Shown piece after piece: positions 9,545 through 17,102 of a DNA stretch of 64,000 nt. The notes below the pieces were generated by a model. The model saw only the letters and a list, made by a program, of their open reading frames with translations, was not told the origin of the DNA and made no database searches. Within the stretch, counting starts at the first letter, position 1, and each line of letters begins with the position of its first letter. A program made the position numbers and the translations under genes. This stretch comes from Sulfuriflexus mobilis (GTDB taxonomy: Bacteria > Pseudomonadota > Gammaproteobacteria > AKS1): NCBI RefSeq assembly GCF_003967195.1, contig NZ_AP018725.1:1922001-1986000 (forward strand). The letters are read 5' to 3'.

Positions 9545-9700
9545 CAAATTAAAATCCAACAAGTAAGGTAAAATTTAAAATTGATAAGTTATTGTGAGTT
9601 CTCGCAGGCACGAGGATCTAGAGCCGCACGTCCTCTTCGTCGCGCAACCCGTCCGCGCCTCGTCGACCAACGGTAGCACGATGTTGAAAAGTACGGTACG
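9545..9700. other. 156-bp gap inside the polysaccharide locus
   Basis: No gene is supported here. The segment from about 9600 to 9700 is clearly more GC-rich than the AT-rich polymerase gene beside it, marking a composition boundary that may be an old recombination joint. No hairpin terminator was seen. Confidence 0.5.
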
Positions 9701-10516
9701 TCATAGACGAAGATCGCGAACCCAATCACGTACTCGCTTCATCGTGGGCCTCAATCGCCGAAAAACCGTGCCGACTAAAGGGTAACCTTCAATCCGCTCT
9801 AAACGCCTTGCGCGTACGTAACCTGGATTAAAACTGCGCTCAACGCCAAGGTTACTGAATGCCGTCGCTTGGACAATAGTAGCCACCCGCCACCGTTTTT
9901 GGCACGCGACGCGTCGCTGATAAGCAAGCTCCATATCTGTCATTGGTACGCGTTCCCTGTATGGGCCAATGTCCTCGCAGAACTGCCTGCGCTTTAAATG
10001 TGGTCGGTCCGAATACGGTCGAGCACTACAATCTCGCAACTGAGGAATGCCGTCGTTCTCAAAAACCAAATATCGTGTACCATCGTCTAGGCAGCGTGCT
10101 TCATGAGGAACACCAGGCGTCTCATTTGTGAGTTGGACGATTCCGACATCCCGATCTGCTTGCATTATTTGTAGTGCCGTAAAGATAAGGGTTCTAGCTC
10201 CAACAAACTCGAAGTCATCCTGAATTTGTAGAATGTAACTGCCTTTCGTCACAACAATGCCTTTATTGGTGTTGGCTCCCAGCCCCTTGTTTGTCTCTGA
10301 AAGCAGATGTTTGTCGAACGGCAACGACTGGACCCGAGAGAGATTCTCTGGATCACTCGCATCGTCTGAAACAACAAATTCGACGCGTAGATTGCCAAAA
10401 TCCATTCGCTCTCGAATGGATCGGAAAGCAATTTCCAGCAGGTCTGATCGATTGTAGGTAATGAAAAGAACGGAGACATCCACTACATCCTGCGTCAGAG
10501 GCTCCTGTTTAAGCAT
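9701..10516 (-). CDS. Family 2 glycosyltransferase
   Basis: 271 residues with a GT-A fold. VDVSVLFITYNRSDLL opens the nucleotide-binding half, FVVSDDASDPENL follows, and YILQIQDDFEFVGA holds the acidic pair in the DxD position, here DD. The C-terminal part has PMTDMELAYQRRVACQKRW, typical of acceptor-side helices. The ATG at 10516 is preceded by GGGAG at good spacing. It is a cytoplasmic transferase of repeat-unit assembly with unknown donor, about 27 bp downstream of another family 2 enzyme. Confidence 0.83.
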   Translation of the reverse strand: MLKQEPLTQDVVDVSVLFITYNRSDLLEIAFRSIRERMDFGNLRVEFVVSDDASDPENLSRVQSLPFDKHLLSETNKGLGANTNKGIVVTKGSYILQIQDDFEFVGARTLIFTALQIMQADRDVGIVQLTNETPGVPHEARCLDDGTRYLVFENDGIPQLRDCSARPYSDRPHLKRRQFCEDIGPYRERVPMTDMELAYQRRVACQKRWRVATIVQATAFSNLGVERSFNPGYVRARRLERIEGYPLVGTVFRRLRPTMKRVRDWVRDLRL

Positions 10517-10543
10517 GTTACACTCCCGATTGATACATAACAG

Positions 10544-11461
10544 TTAGTACCTCGACTTCCGTCGGAGAAGTCTATTCTTCCTAAGAAGATGCGAAAATGC
10601 ATTCTTGTAAGTGGTTGCCATTACTCTAATAATATCTATAGGAAGGGTAGCCAAAAGCATAATTTTAACATCCCACTTTGATGGTATACAAAGAAACCAA
10701 CAGTGAAGCAAAATTGTCTTATATGGGAAAGCGGTATGTAGGAGTTTCATATAAAAAGAAGATGAAGATACTTGGTATGCCGCTGAATCAGGATGGTCTC
10801 TCTTAAAATAACAAGCAGTGGAGTCATTTTCTAGCCGCCCAAATTGCAGCGCGAGAAAAATCGGGCGGTTGTCATCTGCTCCTACCCATCGATTGTTCCA
10901 AACGCTAAAGAACTCCGTTTTATTTTCTGTCAATATCGACCGTTTGTAAAGGCCATAGAAAAGATTTGCTTTCCAAGCGGAATTCCAAAGAAAGAATTGT
11001 GCCAGCCGCACTAGCTTGTTAGAGTTTAGTTGCATAGGATGATATTGGGTTAATATTTGATCATCTACTCCAATAACCACGATTTTCCCAAAGGAGATGC
11101 ACACACCCTCTGAAAAATTATCTAACAATCTCTTAATCCAATCGGGTGCCCACATATCGTCAGCCGCGGCCCACATAAAATAAGTTCCTTTTGCTTCTTC
11201 GAATACAAACCTAAAATTCCATTCGCCACCCATGTTTTCAGGCTGCCTAAAGTATCTTATTCGAGAATCATTTTTTACGTACTCCTGACAAATATATTCA
11301 GTACTATCACTCGATGCATTGTCAGAAATAATCAACTCAAAATCATTGAACGTCTGTGACAATAATGAATCAATCGCTTTACGAATATATTCGGCTCCGT
11401 TGTAAACAGGCATTCCAATACTGACCGTTGGAGTTACAATCCCCTTTTCATTTTTTGTCAT
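10544..11461 (-). CDS. Family 2 glycosyltransferase
   Basis: 305 residues: TVSIGMPVYNGAEYIRKAI, then LIISDNASSDSTEYI, then MWAAADDMWAPDWIKRL with the acidic DD pair, the classic family 2 order. The gene is AT-rich compared with the flippase gene upstream. Its ATG overlaps the flippase stop by 4 bp (11458-11461), so the two are translationally coupled. Likely one of the sugar-adding steps of the repeat unit; donor unknown. Confidence 0.85.
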   Translation of the reverse strand: MTKNEKGIVTPTVSIGMPVYNGAEYIRKAIDSLLSQTFNDFELIISDNASSDSTEYICQEYVKNDSRIRYFRQPENMGGEWNFRFVFEEAKGTYFMWAAADDMWAPDWIKRLLDNFSEGVCISFGKIVVIGVDDQILTQYHPMQLNSNKLVRLAQFFLWNSAWKANLFYGLYKRSILTENKTEFFSVWNNRWVGADDNRPIFLALQFGRLENDSTACYFKRDHPDSAAYQVSSSSFYMKLLHTAFPYKTILLHCWFLCIPSKWDVKIMLLATLPIDIIRVMATTYKNAFSHLLRKNRLLRRKSRY

Positions 11462-12987
11462 GGTTGTCTACTACTTCCTGTCGTAATTAACTTGACCTTG
11501 TCCGTCAAATACCGGGTGATCTGATGCCGCACCATTGGGGCAGTTAGGGCCGCGGCAATCAGCACACAAACGGAAACTATCATCAGTATGGCGAGTTCAA
11601 CGATCTTGCTCATCTCGGCCGGGATCGCCCAGCGACATAACGCGGCGGTCGCCGTCGCGGTAACAAGAGGTATGGCCACGTCCTTACAGTACCAGCGCCA
11701 TTTTTCCTTAGGAAGCAGCCGCCGATGCATGAAATAAATGCCAAAGATCAGATAACCCGTATTCAGCGCCACCCAGACCCACGCTGCACCTATGGCGCCG
11801 TATTTCGGAACAGCCCATAGAATGCCTGGCACCAGCACAGCAACCGCAACGCTGTTAATCTTGATCGTCAGTGTAGTCCAACCGTGGGCCAGTTGCGTCT
11901 GATATGGAATCCACATCAGCCCGTTGAACAGAGTCCCCAGAGCTAGGACAGACAACAACGGTGCCACGTGTTGGCTCAGTGCCGAATCTGCAGTCCACAA
12001 TAGCAGCACCCTGTCGCCAAACACCATCAGCACAATGGCGGCTGAGCCCATCAGAACTGTTGCCAGTTGCGCCCCCTGATGGTAGGCCGAGCGCAATGCA
12101 ATCTCGTCACCACGTGTCACAAGTTCGGTAAAGCGGGGATAAAACGCGTTGGCGATCGGTCCTATCAGCATATACAGGGCATTGGCGACGGTCCCCGCCA
12201 AGGCGTAATACCCAAAGAGTTCCAAGGTCAGCAAGCGCGACAGCAGAATCTTGTCGACTTGAGTCAACAGCAATGCCAGCAAGGTGATCGTCATCATGCC
12301 TGCCGCGAAACGCCAGATGCCAATCAGTGCGGACCAGGAGAAGCGCGCGGGTCGGGGACTCTTCGGCAGAGTACGGTAAACCACTCCGGCAAACATCACG
12401 ACAGTCGTCAGCGAAATCAGACCTTGCCAGATAAAGAAGGCTTCGATGGTAGGGGATACCCAGGCCAGCACGCCTACCGCGCCCAAGCCACGCGCCGTGG
12501 CCAGGATGCTGCTCAGGACGTTTTGTAGTACCTGGTGCTGCAAGCCAACGATGCTACTCACATAGATGTTTTCGATAAACGAAAGCGCGGTAACCGCACC
12601 CATTACCGCGAACGCCTGGGCTATCACCTGCAGCGGCAGGTCATTTGCTGTTACCCATTCGACGGCCAGCCAACCCGAGGCGGCCCAGATCCCGAGCGCT
12701 ACTGCTCCGGCGATAGCGATCCCGATGATCTCGATACTCCGCAACAACTCCCGGATGGACTGGGCATTGTGCGCACCGCCAGTAAAGCGTGCCATTTCCC
12801 GGCCCAAGGCTGGCCTCATCCCCATATCGAGCAGCGCCATCCATGCCTGCAGAATGGCGAATATGCCGATAAGGCCGTAGGCCTCAATTCCAAGGTACTT
12901 GATGTACAGCGGAATAAAGGCCAACCCCATCAGGGCGCGCCAACCCTGACCGAGATAATTCGCGACGACGTTCTTCTTCAGGGACAT
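11458..12987 (-). CDS. Wzx-like polysaccharide flippase (MOP/MATE superfamily)
   Basis: 509 residues with about 12-14 hydrophobic segments. The start MSLKKNVVANYLGQGWRAL and the following FIPLYIKYLGIEAYGLIG are characteristic of polysaccharide_synt/oligosaccharide flippases. It should move undecaprenyl-linked repeat units across the inner membrane before Wzy polymerisation. It sits between relics of a CDP-sugar pathway on its upstream side and two glycosyltransferase genes downstream. Confidence 0.88.
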   Translation of the reverse strand: MSLKKNVVANYLGQGWRALMGLAFIPLYIKYLGIEAYGLIGIFAILQAWMALLDMGMRPALGREMARFTGGAHNAQSIRELLRSIEIIGIAIAGAVALGIWAASGWLAVEWVTANDLPLQVIAQAFAVMGAVTALSFIENIYVSSIVGLQHQVLQNVLSSILATARGLGAVGVLAWVSPTIEAFFIWQGLISLTTVVMFAGVVYRTLPKSPRPARFSWSALIGIWRFAAGMMTITLLALLLTQVDKILLSRLLTLELFGYYALAGTVANALYMLIGPIANAFYPRFTELVTRGDEIALRSAYHQGAQLATVLMGSAAIVLMVFGDRVLLLWTADSALSQHVAPLLSVLALGTLFNGLMWIPYQTQLAHGWTTLTIKINSVAVAVLVPGILWAVPKYGAIGAAWVWVALNTGYLIFGIYFMHRRLLPKEKWRWYCKDVAIPLVTATATAALCRWAIPAEMSKIVELAILMIVSVCVLIAAALTAPMVRHQITRYLTDKVKLITTGSSRQP

Positions 12988-13022
12988 GGTTAATGAGCGC
13001 GTATATGCATATGCAGCCTAGC

Positions 13023-13157
13023 CTACCGAACCCGTTTCAAATATCCATTCGGTGCGACACTGATCAGCAGCTTGTAATCGATCTGTTTGTCGATCTCAAA
13101 TTCTGGCTGAGCCTTGAGGTATTCCCACACGGCGGCTTGGGGTTGTTCCCCAGCCCC
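13023..13157 (-). pseudogene. C-terminal relic of a cephalosporin-hydroxylase-family gene
   Basis: Reading on the minus strand down to a TAG at 13023-13025 gives AAVWEYLKAQPEFEIDK, then LLISVAPNGYLKRVR. This matches the C-terminus of CmcI/rhamnosyl O-methyltransferase-like cephalosporin hydroxylase family proteins, which often sit in dideoxysugar O-antigen loci (family knowledge). No start and no catalytic part remain; upstream the frame runs into the rfbG relic. It is a gene tail left by a deletion. Confidence 0.7.
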
Positions 13158-13234
13158 CTCTTGAAGCCGGTGTGTCCGGTCAGGAAAACCCGCTTGCCAC
13201 GCGAGAATGCCCTATTCATGGCCACACTTTCCAT
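13158..13234 (-). pseudogene. N-terminal relic of CDP-glucose 4,6-dehydratase (rfbG)
   Basis: From an ATG at 13234 the translation is MESVAMNRAFSRGKRVFLTG followed by HTGFK. That is the start of RfbG-type CDP-glucose 4,6-dehydratases with the Rossmann TGHTGFK motif. Similarity ends after about 25 residues and the sequence switches to a different frame carrying the tail of another gene. The ATG overlaps the stop of the rfbF relic (TAATG), preserving the ancestral gene junction. Confidence 0.75.
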
Positions 13235-13467
13235 TACGCCTTGCCGGAGGTCCAAAGTTCTTCGAGAATGTTTTTATCGCGTAAGGTATCCACGGGCTGC
13301 CAGAATCCCTGATGTTCAAAGGCCATCATCTGGCCCATCTCTGCAAGCCTGGTAAAGGGCCCCCTTCCTAACTGCTGCGATCGCCCTCGATGAGATCGAA
13401 ACATTTCGGAGAAATTATAAAAAAAGCCTCCGTTGAAGAGTCCGCCATCGCCGCGCGACTTTGAAAC
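13234..13467 (-). pseudogene. C-terminal relic of glucose-1-phosphate cytidylyltransferase (rfbF)
   Basis: Three aligned pieces recall the RfbF C-terminus: SRGDGGLFNGGFF, then (after a frame change in a T-run) IISPKCFDLIEGDRSS, a TAG where the family has Trp, then EGGPFTRLAEMGQMMAFE and HQGFWQPVDTLRDKNILEEL. A frameshift and a nonsense codon show it is dead. RfbF makes CDP-glucose, the precursor of 3,6-dideoxyhexoses (established). The upstream two-thirds of the gene is missing. Confidence 0.75.
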
Positions 13468-13515
13468 TAAACTTTAAACAGTTAGAACACATAACTTAAA
13501 TCGTTGAACATTCGC

Positions 13516-14343
13516 CTACCGGACTGGAACAAGGGTATTGTTCGCATCAAAGCGCGTGGGCGTAGAAAGATTTTCAATAGAACAGCCATTACGAACCAAA
13601 ACGTAGTTGGCCTCGAAAAACCGCTCTAGCTCGGGATGCCACTTTTCATAAATTTCAATTCCGTTGCCATAAAGTTTTCCCAATCTGTATGGTTTGTCTT
13701 CAATGAAATCGAACACATCCTTCAGCATCGAATGGTTCGCAACCCAGCGGTGGTTGTATTCAAATTGCCAAACTCCTATAGACCCTGCACGCAAGCTTTT
13801 CTCGGCACCGCGCAGAACGCTCATATCATGCCCCTCAGTGTCGCACTTTACGAATAAAACCGTTTCCAGCCCTACTGATGCCAGAAAATCATCGAACCTC
13901 TGCGTCAGAACTTTCTCGGCGACGGCGCCTTGAGTGTTGTGCAGCGAGTTCGTTCCTGCTAGTTCGCCAACAACGAAGAACTCAGCTTCACCGGTATGCT
14001 CGGATAAGGCTATTTTGTTTAGTTTTACGCAAGCATCAGCCTTGAATCTGTCTGACAAAAACGCATATGTGGATTGGGTCGGTTCGAAGGCATATATCAG
14101 CCCACGTTTACCGAACCGATCAAGGATTCCGCGCGCTTGCGCGGTCCAATTACCTTGGTTGGCCCCAATATCCATCAAGATTTCTGTATTACCAGCCAGA
14201 TCACCAAGGAGTTTCTCTATCAGCCAATACTCGCCGTTGAATGTGGGATTGTTGGTCACATCACGCCTAGCCCAGCAATATAGGCGCCGTCCGAGTCGCC
14301 AGATCAGCGATCTAATCTCAGTAATTCTCATTAAATCAATCAT
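13516..14343 (-). CDS. FkbM-family methyltransferase
   Basis: 275 residues. ILMDIGANQGNWTAQA is the SAM-binding region, GLIYAFEPTQSTYAFL the acidic strand, and LFVKCDTEGHDMSVLRGAEK is the hallmark FkbM core containing the invariant acidic residues. FkbM enzymes O-methylate sugars or polyketides and are common at the ends of polysaccharide loci. The gene is intact although flanked by two relic regions, so it may serve the present glycan or be a survivor of the lost module. Start ATG at 14343. Confidence 0.83.
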   Translation of the reverse strand: MIDLMRITEIRSLIWRLGRRLYCWARRDVTNNPTFNGEYWLIEKLLGDLAGNTEILMDIGANQGNWTAQARGILDRFGKRGLIYAFEPTQSTYAFLSDRFKADACVKLNKIALSEHTGEAEFFVVGELAGTNSLHNTQGAVAEKVLTQRFDDFLASVGLETVLFVKCDTEGHDMSVLRGAEKSLRAGSIGVWQFEYNHRWVANHSMLKDVFDFIEDKPYRLGKLYGNGIEIYEKWHPELERFFEANYVLVRNGCSIENLSTPTRFDANNTLVPVR

Positions 14344-14382
14344 TCATTTTCTCAAGGGTTGATTGTGGCGAGGGAGCCGCAC

Positions 14383-14702
14383 CTATGCTCTGATCACATT
14401 GACTACTGATTCGAAGTACACGCCCGTGCGTATCGGTGATGAGATATTGGCCGCTTTGGTTTCATCCAGATTATAGGTGTAACTGAGATGAGGTATGCCG
14501 TTCAGCTCATCCTCCTTGATCTCCAAGATGCTGTCTCTCCCCGGCTGAAGTTCCCGTATTCTGTTTTCGTTAATATATCGAAACCAATGGTCTGATATAT
14601 CTTACCAAACTCGACAGCAAGAGGCAGACCGATATAGCTAAGTCCAATGATGGCGATGATTAAAGGTTCGTTACTAAGTGTACGAATTTTTATGTTTTTC
14701 AT
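14383..14702 (-). pseudogene. Frameshifted N-terminal relic of a UDP-sugar dehydrogenase (WbpA/TviB type)
   Basis: From the ATG at 14702 the frame gives PLIIAIIGLSYIGLPLAVEF and KIYQTIGFDI, the Rossmann start of nucleotide-sugar dehydrogenases. Then two extra bases (an AT doubling around 14572) shift the frame; in the corrected frame the homology continues as NENRIRELQPGRDSILEI and HLSYTYNLDETKAANI before ending. The catalytic half is absent and an unrelated tail runs to a TAG at 14383-14385. Such a gene normally sits beside the EPS MarR regulator, as here. Confidence 0.78.
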
Positions 14703-14768
14703 TTTTATAGTTTGTGGAACTAATAATTAATGATAAATGATCAAGGCCTAATTGCGATAACGTGCCTG

Positions 14769-15107
14769 TCAAATTTCACTCGATGAGGAAGACTGTGTCA
14801 CTTCCTGTTTGAGTGTCTCAATCTCGTTTTGCAGGGCATCAAACTCTGCAAGTTTGCGCTTCAGAAATGATGCCGTGATCCTGACCTTCTCTTTTATGCC
14901 CTCGGGTGTGAGCAGGTAGGAGTAAGCCAGTTTGTTGTGGCTGTTCTTGAAATTGGAGGCCTTGATATGCCCTTTCTCAATAAGCGCCTTGAGGCAATAG
15001 TTTGTTTTACCCAGGCTTACGCCAAGCTCCTCAGCCAGCTGGCGCTGCGAGATCTCGGGATTCTGCTCAATGAGCTTGATGACCCGGTATGAAATTTCTT
15101 CATTCAT
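14769..15107 (-). CDS. EPS-associated MarR-family transcriptional regulator
   Basis: 112 residues from ATG 15107 (MNEEISYRVIKLIEQNPEIS). A winged helix-turn-helix fills the first 70 residues (QRQLAEELGVSLGKTNYCLK is the recognition region), followed by a coiled-coil-like C-terminus. It matches the small EPS-associated MarR group found next to exopolysaccharide loci. A longer frame opens at 15221, but its extra 38 residues look non-coding. It stands at the promoter-proximal end of the locus, so it probably controls it; no operator was identified. Confidence 0.85.
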   Translation of the reverse strand: MNEEISYRVIKLIEQNPEISQRQLAEELGVSLGKTNYCLKALIEKGHIKASNFKNSHNKLAYSYLLTPEGIKEKVRITASFLKRKLAEFDALQNEIETLKQEVTQSSSSSEI

Positions 15108-15658
15108 TTTCTGGTAATTGGTATCTAAGAGTGGTGACGGGTGATTTGTAATGGGTAACGAATAAGCCGTTATGAGTGAATTCAGGCACGCTACCGCCAT
15201 ACCGTCCTCCCCAGGCAGCATGGAAATTTTAGTTATTGTAATGTTTTTATTATAGTTTTTTTATGCACTTGTCAGTCAAGTGCCTGTGTTCACTGGTTGA
15301 ACATACCACATCCAGACCCGCCATGACCATACCCAGCATCAGGGTATTATCAAGATACTTTGGCAAGATTATTTTGTGAGATACAAACGGAATCAGGCGG
15401 CCAAGGCATTCAAGCAGGATCAGGGCGTGTTGCTCGCCCTGTGAACCCTAGTGTCGCAAAAGAAAATCAGTTAGGTTCCTTGTCGAGTTTCTAATTTGCT
15501 TCACTGCTTATTTTTTATTTACTGCTGTACCGCCCCATGCTCTCGCGCATCCCTGTGCTCCGCAAAATAAGTACTTCCTATACAAAATCCTAGCCCTCCC
15601 CCTCAAAGGGGGAGGGGATAAGGTATCCCTGCTAGAGAGTCACCAGTTCTCATTACTG
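15108..15658. other. 551-bp non-coding stretch between EPS regulator and ligase gene
   Basis: No gene is supported. Around 15230-15290 it is AT-rich and may hold the promoter of the regulator gene. The plus strand from about 15333 can be read as IIKILWQDYFVRYKRNQAAK to a stop near 15444, possibly a decayed gene end, but no family was recognised. A strong GC hairpin closes the region at 15594-15616. Confidence 0.5.
15594..15616. terminator. 10-bp perfect GC-rich hairpin
   Basis: CCCTCCCCCT and AGGGGGAGGG form a perfect 10-bp stem with a 3-nt loop, 43 bp beyond the 3' end of the O-antigen ligase-like gene. It lacks a clear U-tract, so it may be a dispersed palindrome rather than an intrinsic terminator. 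Confidence 0.5.
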
Positions 15659-17074
15659 TTACGTATTCGCTCGTTGCAGGTGCAAGGCCAACGATGCAAA
15701 CGCCTGCAAAAGCATAAAGGTTGCGGCGTTAGCGGGTATCTGCAGGTTAAAATCGACGGTGCCGTGGATAAGGATCGCTGAGGTACCCATGATAACGGCA
15801 AAGGCGATACCTATGTACAAGGGGTCCCGGCGCTGCCGCAGGGCCTTCAGGGCCTGGAGTATGATGCTTAGAACAAACAGGCCCAATATGGTAAGGCCTA
15901 AGCCGCCAGATTCGGTGGCGAACTGCAGGTAGTCATTAAGGGCATGATCGTGAAATACCTTTATGTCTCCTCCACGGTAGCGGGGGAAGGCCGTTGAAAA
16001 GCTGCCACCACCCGCTCCGAACACGGGATAATCCTTTATTAGCTCAAGAGTATAAATATCTACTTCAACGCGTTCCTCTTTATCTATGCTGGTCTGTTCT
16101 ATCCGCTGTACCACCTTTTCGATGCCGAACCAGGTACCGATGATCATGATATCGATGATCACGAGGCTAACGAGCAGGATCACGGTCGAACGTGTGGCAT
16201 GACGAGTGAGCATGAGACCGATCACGCCCGCGATCATCATGCTGGCAAAGAATGCCGTGTTGCCCATGCGCGAGTGGGTCAGAACCAGCGCGATCACCAT
16301 GATGGCGAGATAGATCCGTAGGCGCATCTTCGGGCTGAAGATGAACTTCAGCACATTGCGCAATCGTTGTCGCCAGAAACGGGTCGTGCCGCCTTCCAGG
16401 CCGGCAATCAGCAGGCCCGTGCCTGCCGCCAGGCACATCTCCAGATAACCGGCGAGATGATTTCTGTTGATAAATGTCCCGGAGGTAACGGCCGGGTTAC
16501 CAGACTGCACAAACAGGTGGTCGAGGCCAGACAGGGTCAGAAAGCTGCCATAAACTGCCTGAAATACCCCGCTGAAAACCAGCACAGTGGCCAATAAACG
16601 GAGGCGCTGGCGCTGCCTGACCAGCAGCAGTATCAATATAAACAGGAGCACATAGGCGAGGCTTTTCAACCAGTAAGCACGGGTCGATGCCGGGTCGACC
16701 GAAAGTGTCATCCATGCCTCTTGCCCACTAAATGCCTGGGCCAGCCCGTGCATGCGCGCCGCCTCGGGAGACAGCACGGCGATGATACTCGAGGGTAATG
16801 GGGTGATCTGTAGCGTCAGCAGCAGCATCCAGGCGAGCAACAGCAGTAATGCCGTTCTGGCCTTGTATATAAGGGGGGGAATGTATAACTGGCCCCGCGC
16901 ATAACCCCAGCACCACAGGGCAAACATGATGAATACCCAGACCTCCATAAGACTCCAGGCCCAGATACGGTTACTGCCCAACGGCAACGGCACCCAGACG
17001 ACGAATGCCAGCAGCGCATAGAACAAGCCACGGTCAAGGCGAGAAGAAGTGGCATTGGAATGCGATTGAATCAT
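15659..17074 (-). CDS. O-antigen ligase/polymerase-like membrane protein (Wzy_C family)
   Basis: 471 residues with about 11-12 membrane segments. A large periplasmic loop carries GAGGGSFSTAFPRYRGG and FHDHALNDYLQFATESGGLG, the His-containing loop typical of WaaL/Wzy_C proteins; LTHSRMGNTAFF resembles the SRG segment of that domain. It could ligate glycan to a carrier or act as a second polymerase. It is separate from the Wzy-like protein at 8117 and is followed 28 bp upstream by lapD-like and lapG-like genes on the same strand, linking matrix production to adhesion control. Confidence 0.82.
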   Translation of the reverse strand: MIQSHSNATSSRLDRGLFYALLAFVVWVPLPLGSNRIWAWSLMEVWVFIMFALWCWGYARGQLYIPPLIYKARTALLLLLAWMLLLTLQITPLPSSIIAVLSPEAARMHGLAQAFSGQEAWMTLSVDPASTRAYWLKSLAYVLLFILILLLVRQRQRLRLLATVLVFSGVFQAVYGSFLTLSGLDHLFVQSGNPAVTSGTFINRNHLAGYLEMCLAAGTGLLIAGLEGGTTRFWRQRLRNVLKFIFSPKMRLRIYLAIMVIALVLTHSRMGNTAFFASMMIAGVIGLMLTRHATRSTVILLVSLVIIDIMIIGTWFGIEKVVQRIEQTSIDKEERVEVDIYTLELIKDYPVFGAGGGSFSTAFPRYRGGDIKVFHDHALNDYLQFATESGGLGLTILGLFVLSIILQALKALRQRRDPLYIGIAFAVIMGTSAILIHGTVDFNLQIPANAATFMLLQAFASLALHLQRANT

Positions 17075-17102
17075 TTGTTATTCGTTATAAGTAAATTGAT
17101 GA

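Noticed and set aside
15333-15446. Possible gene tail reading IIKILWQDYFVRYKRNQAAK
   Set aside because: Short, no start, no family recognised; mentioned only as a possible relic in the intergenic entry.
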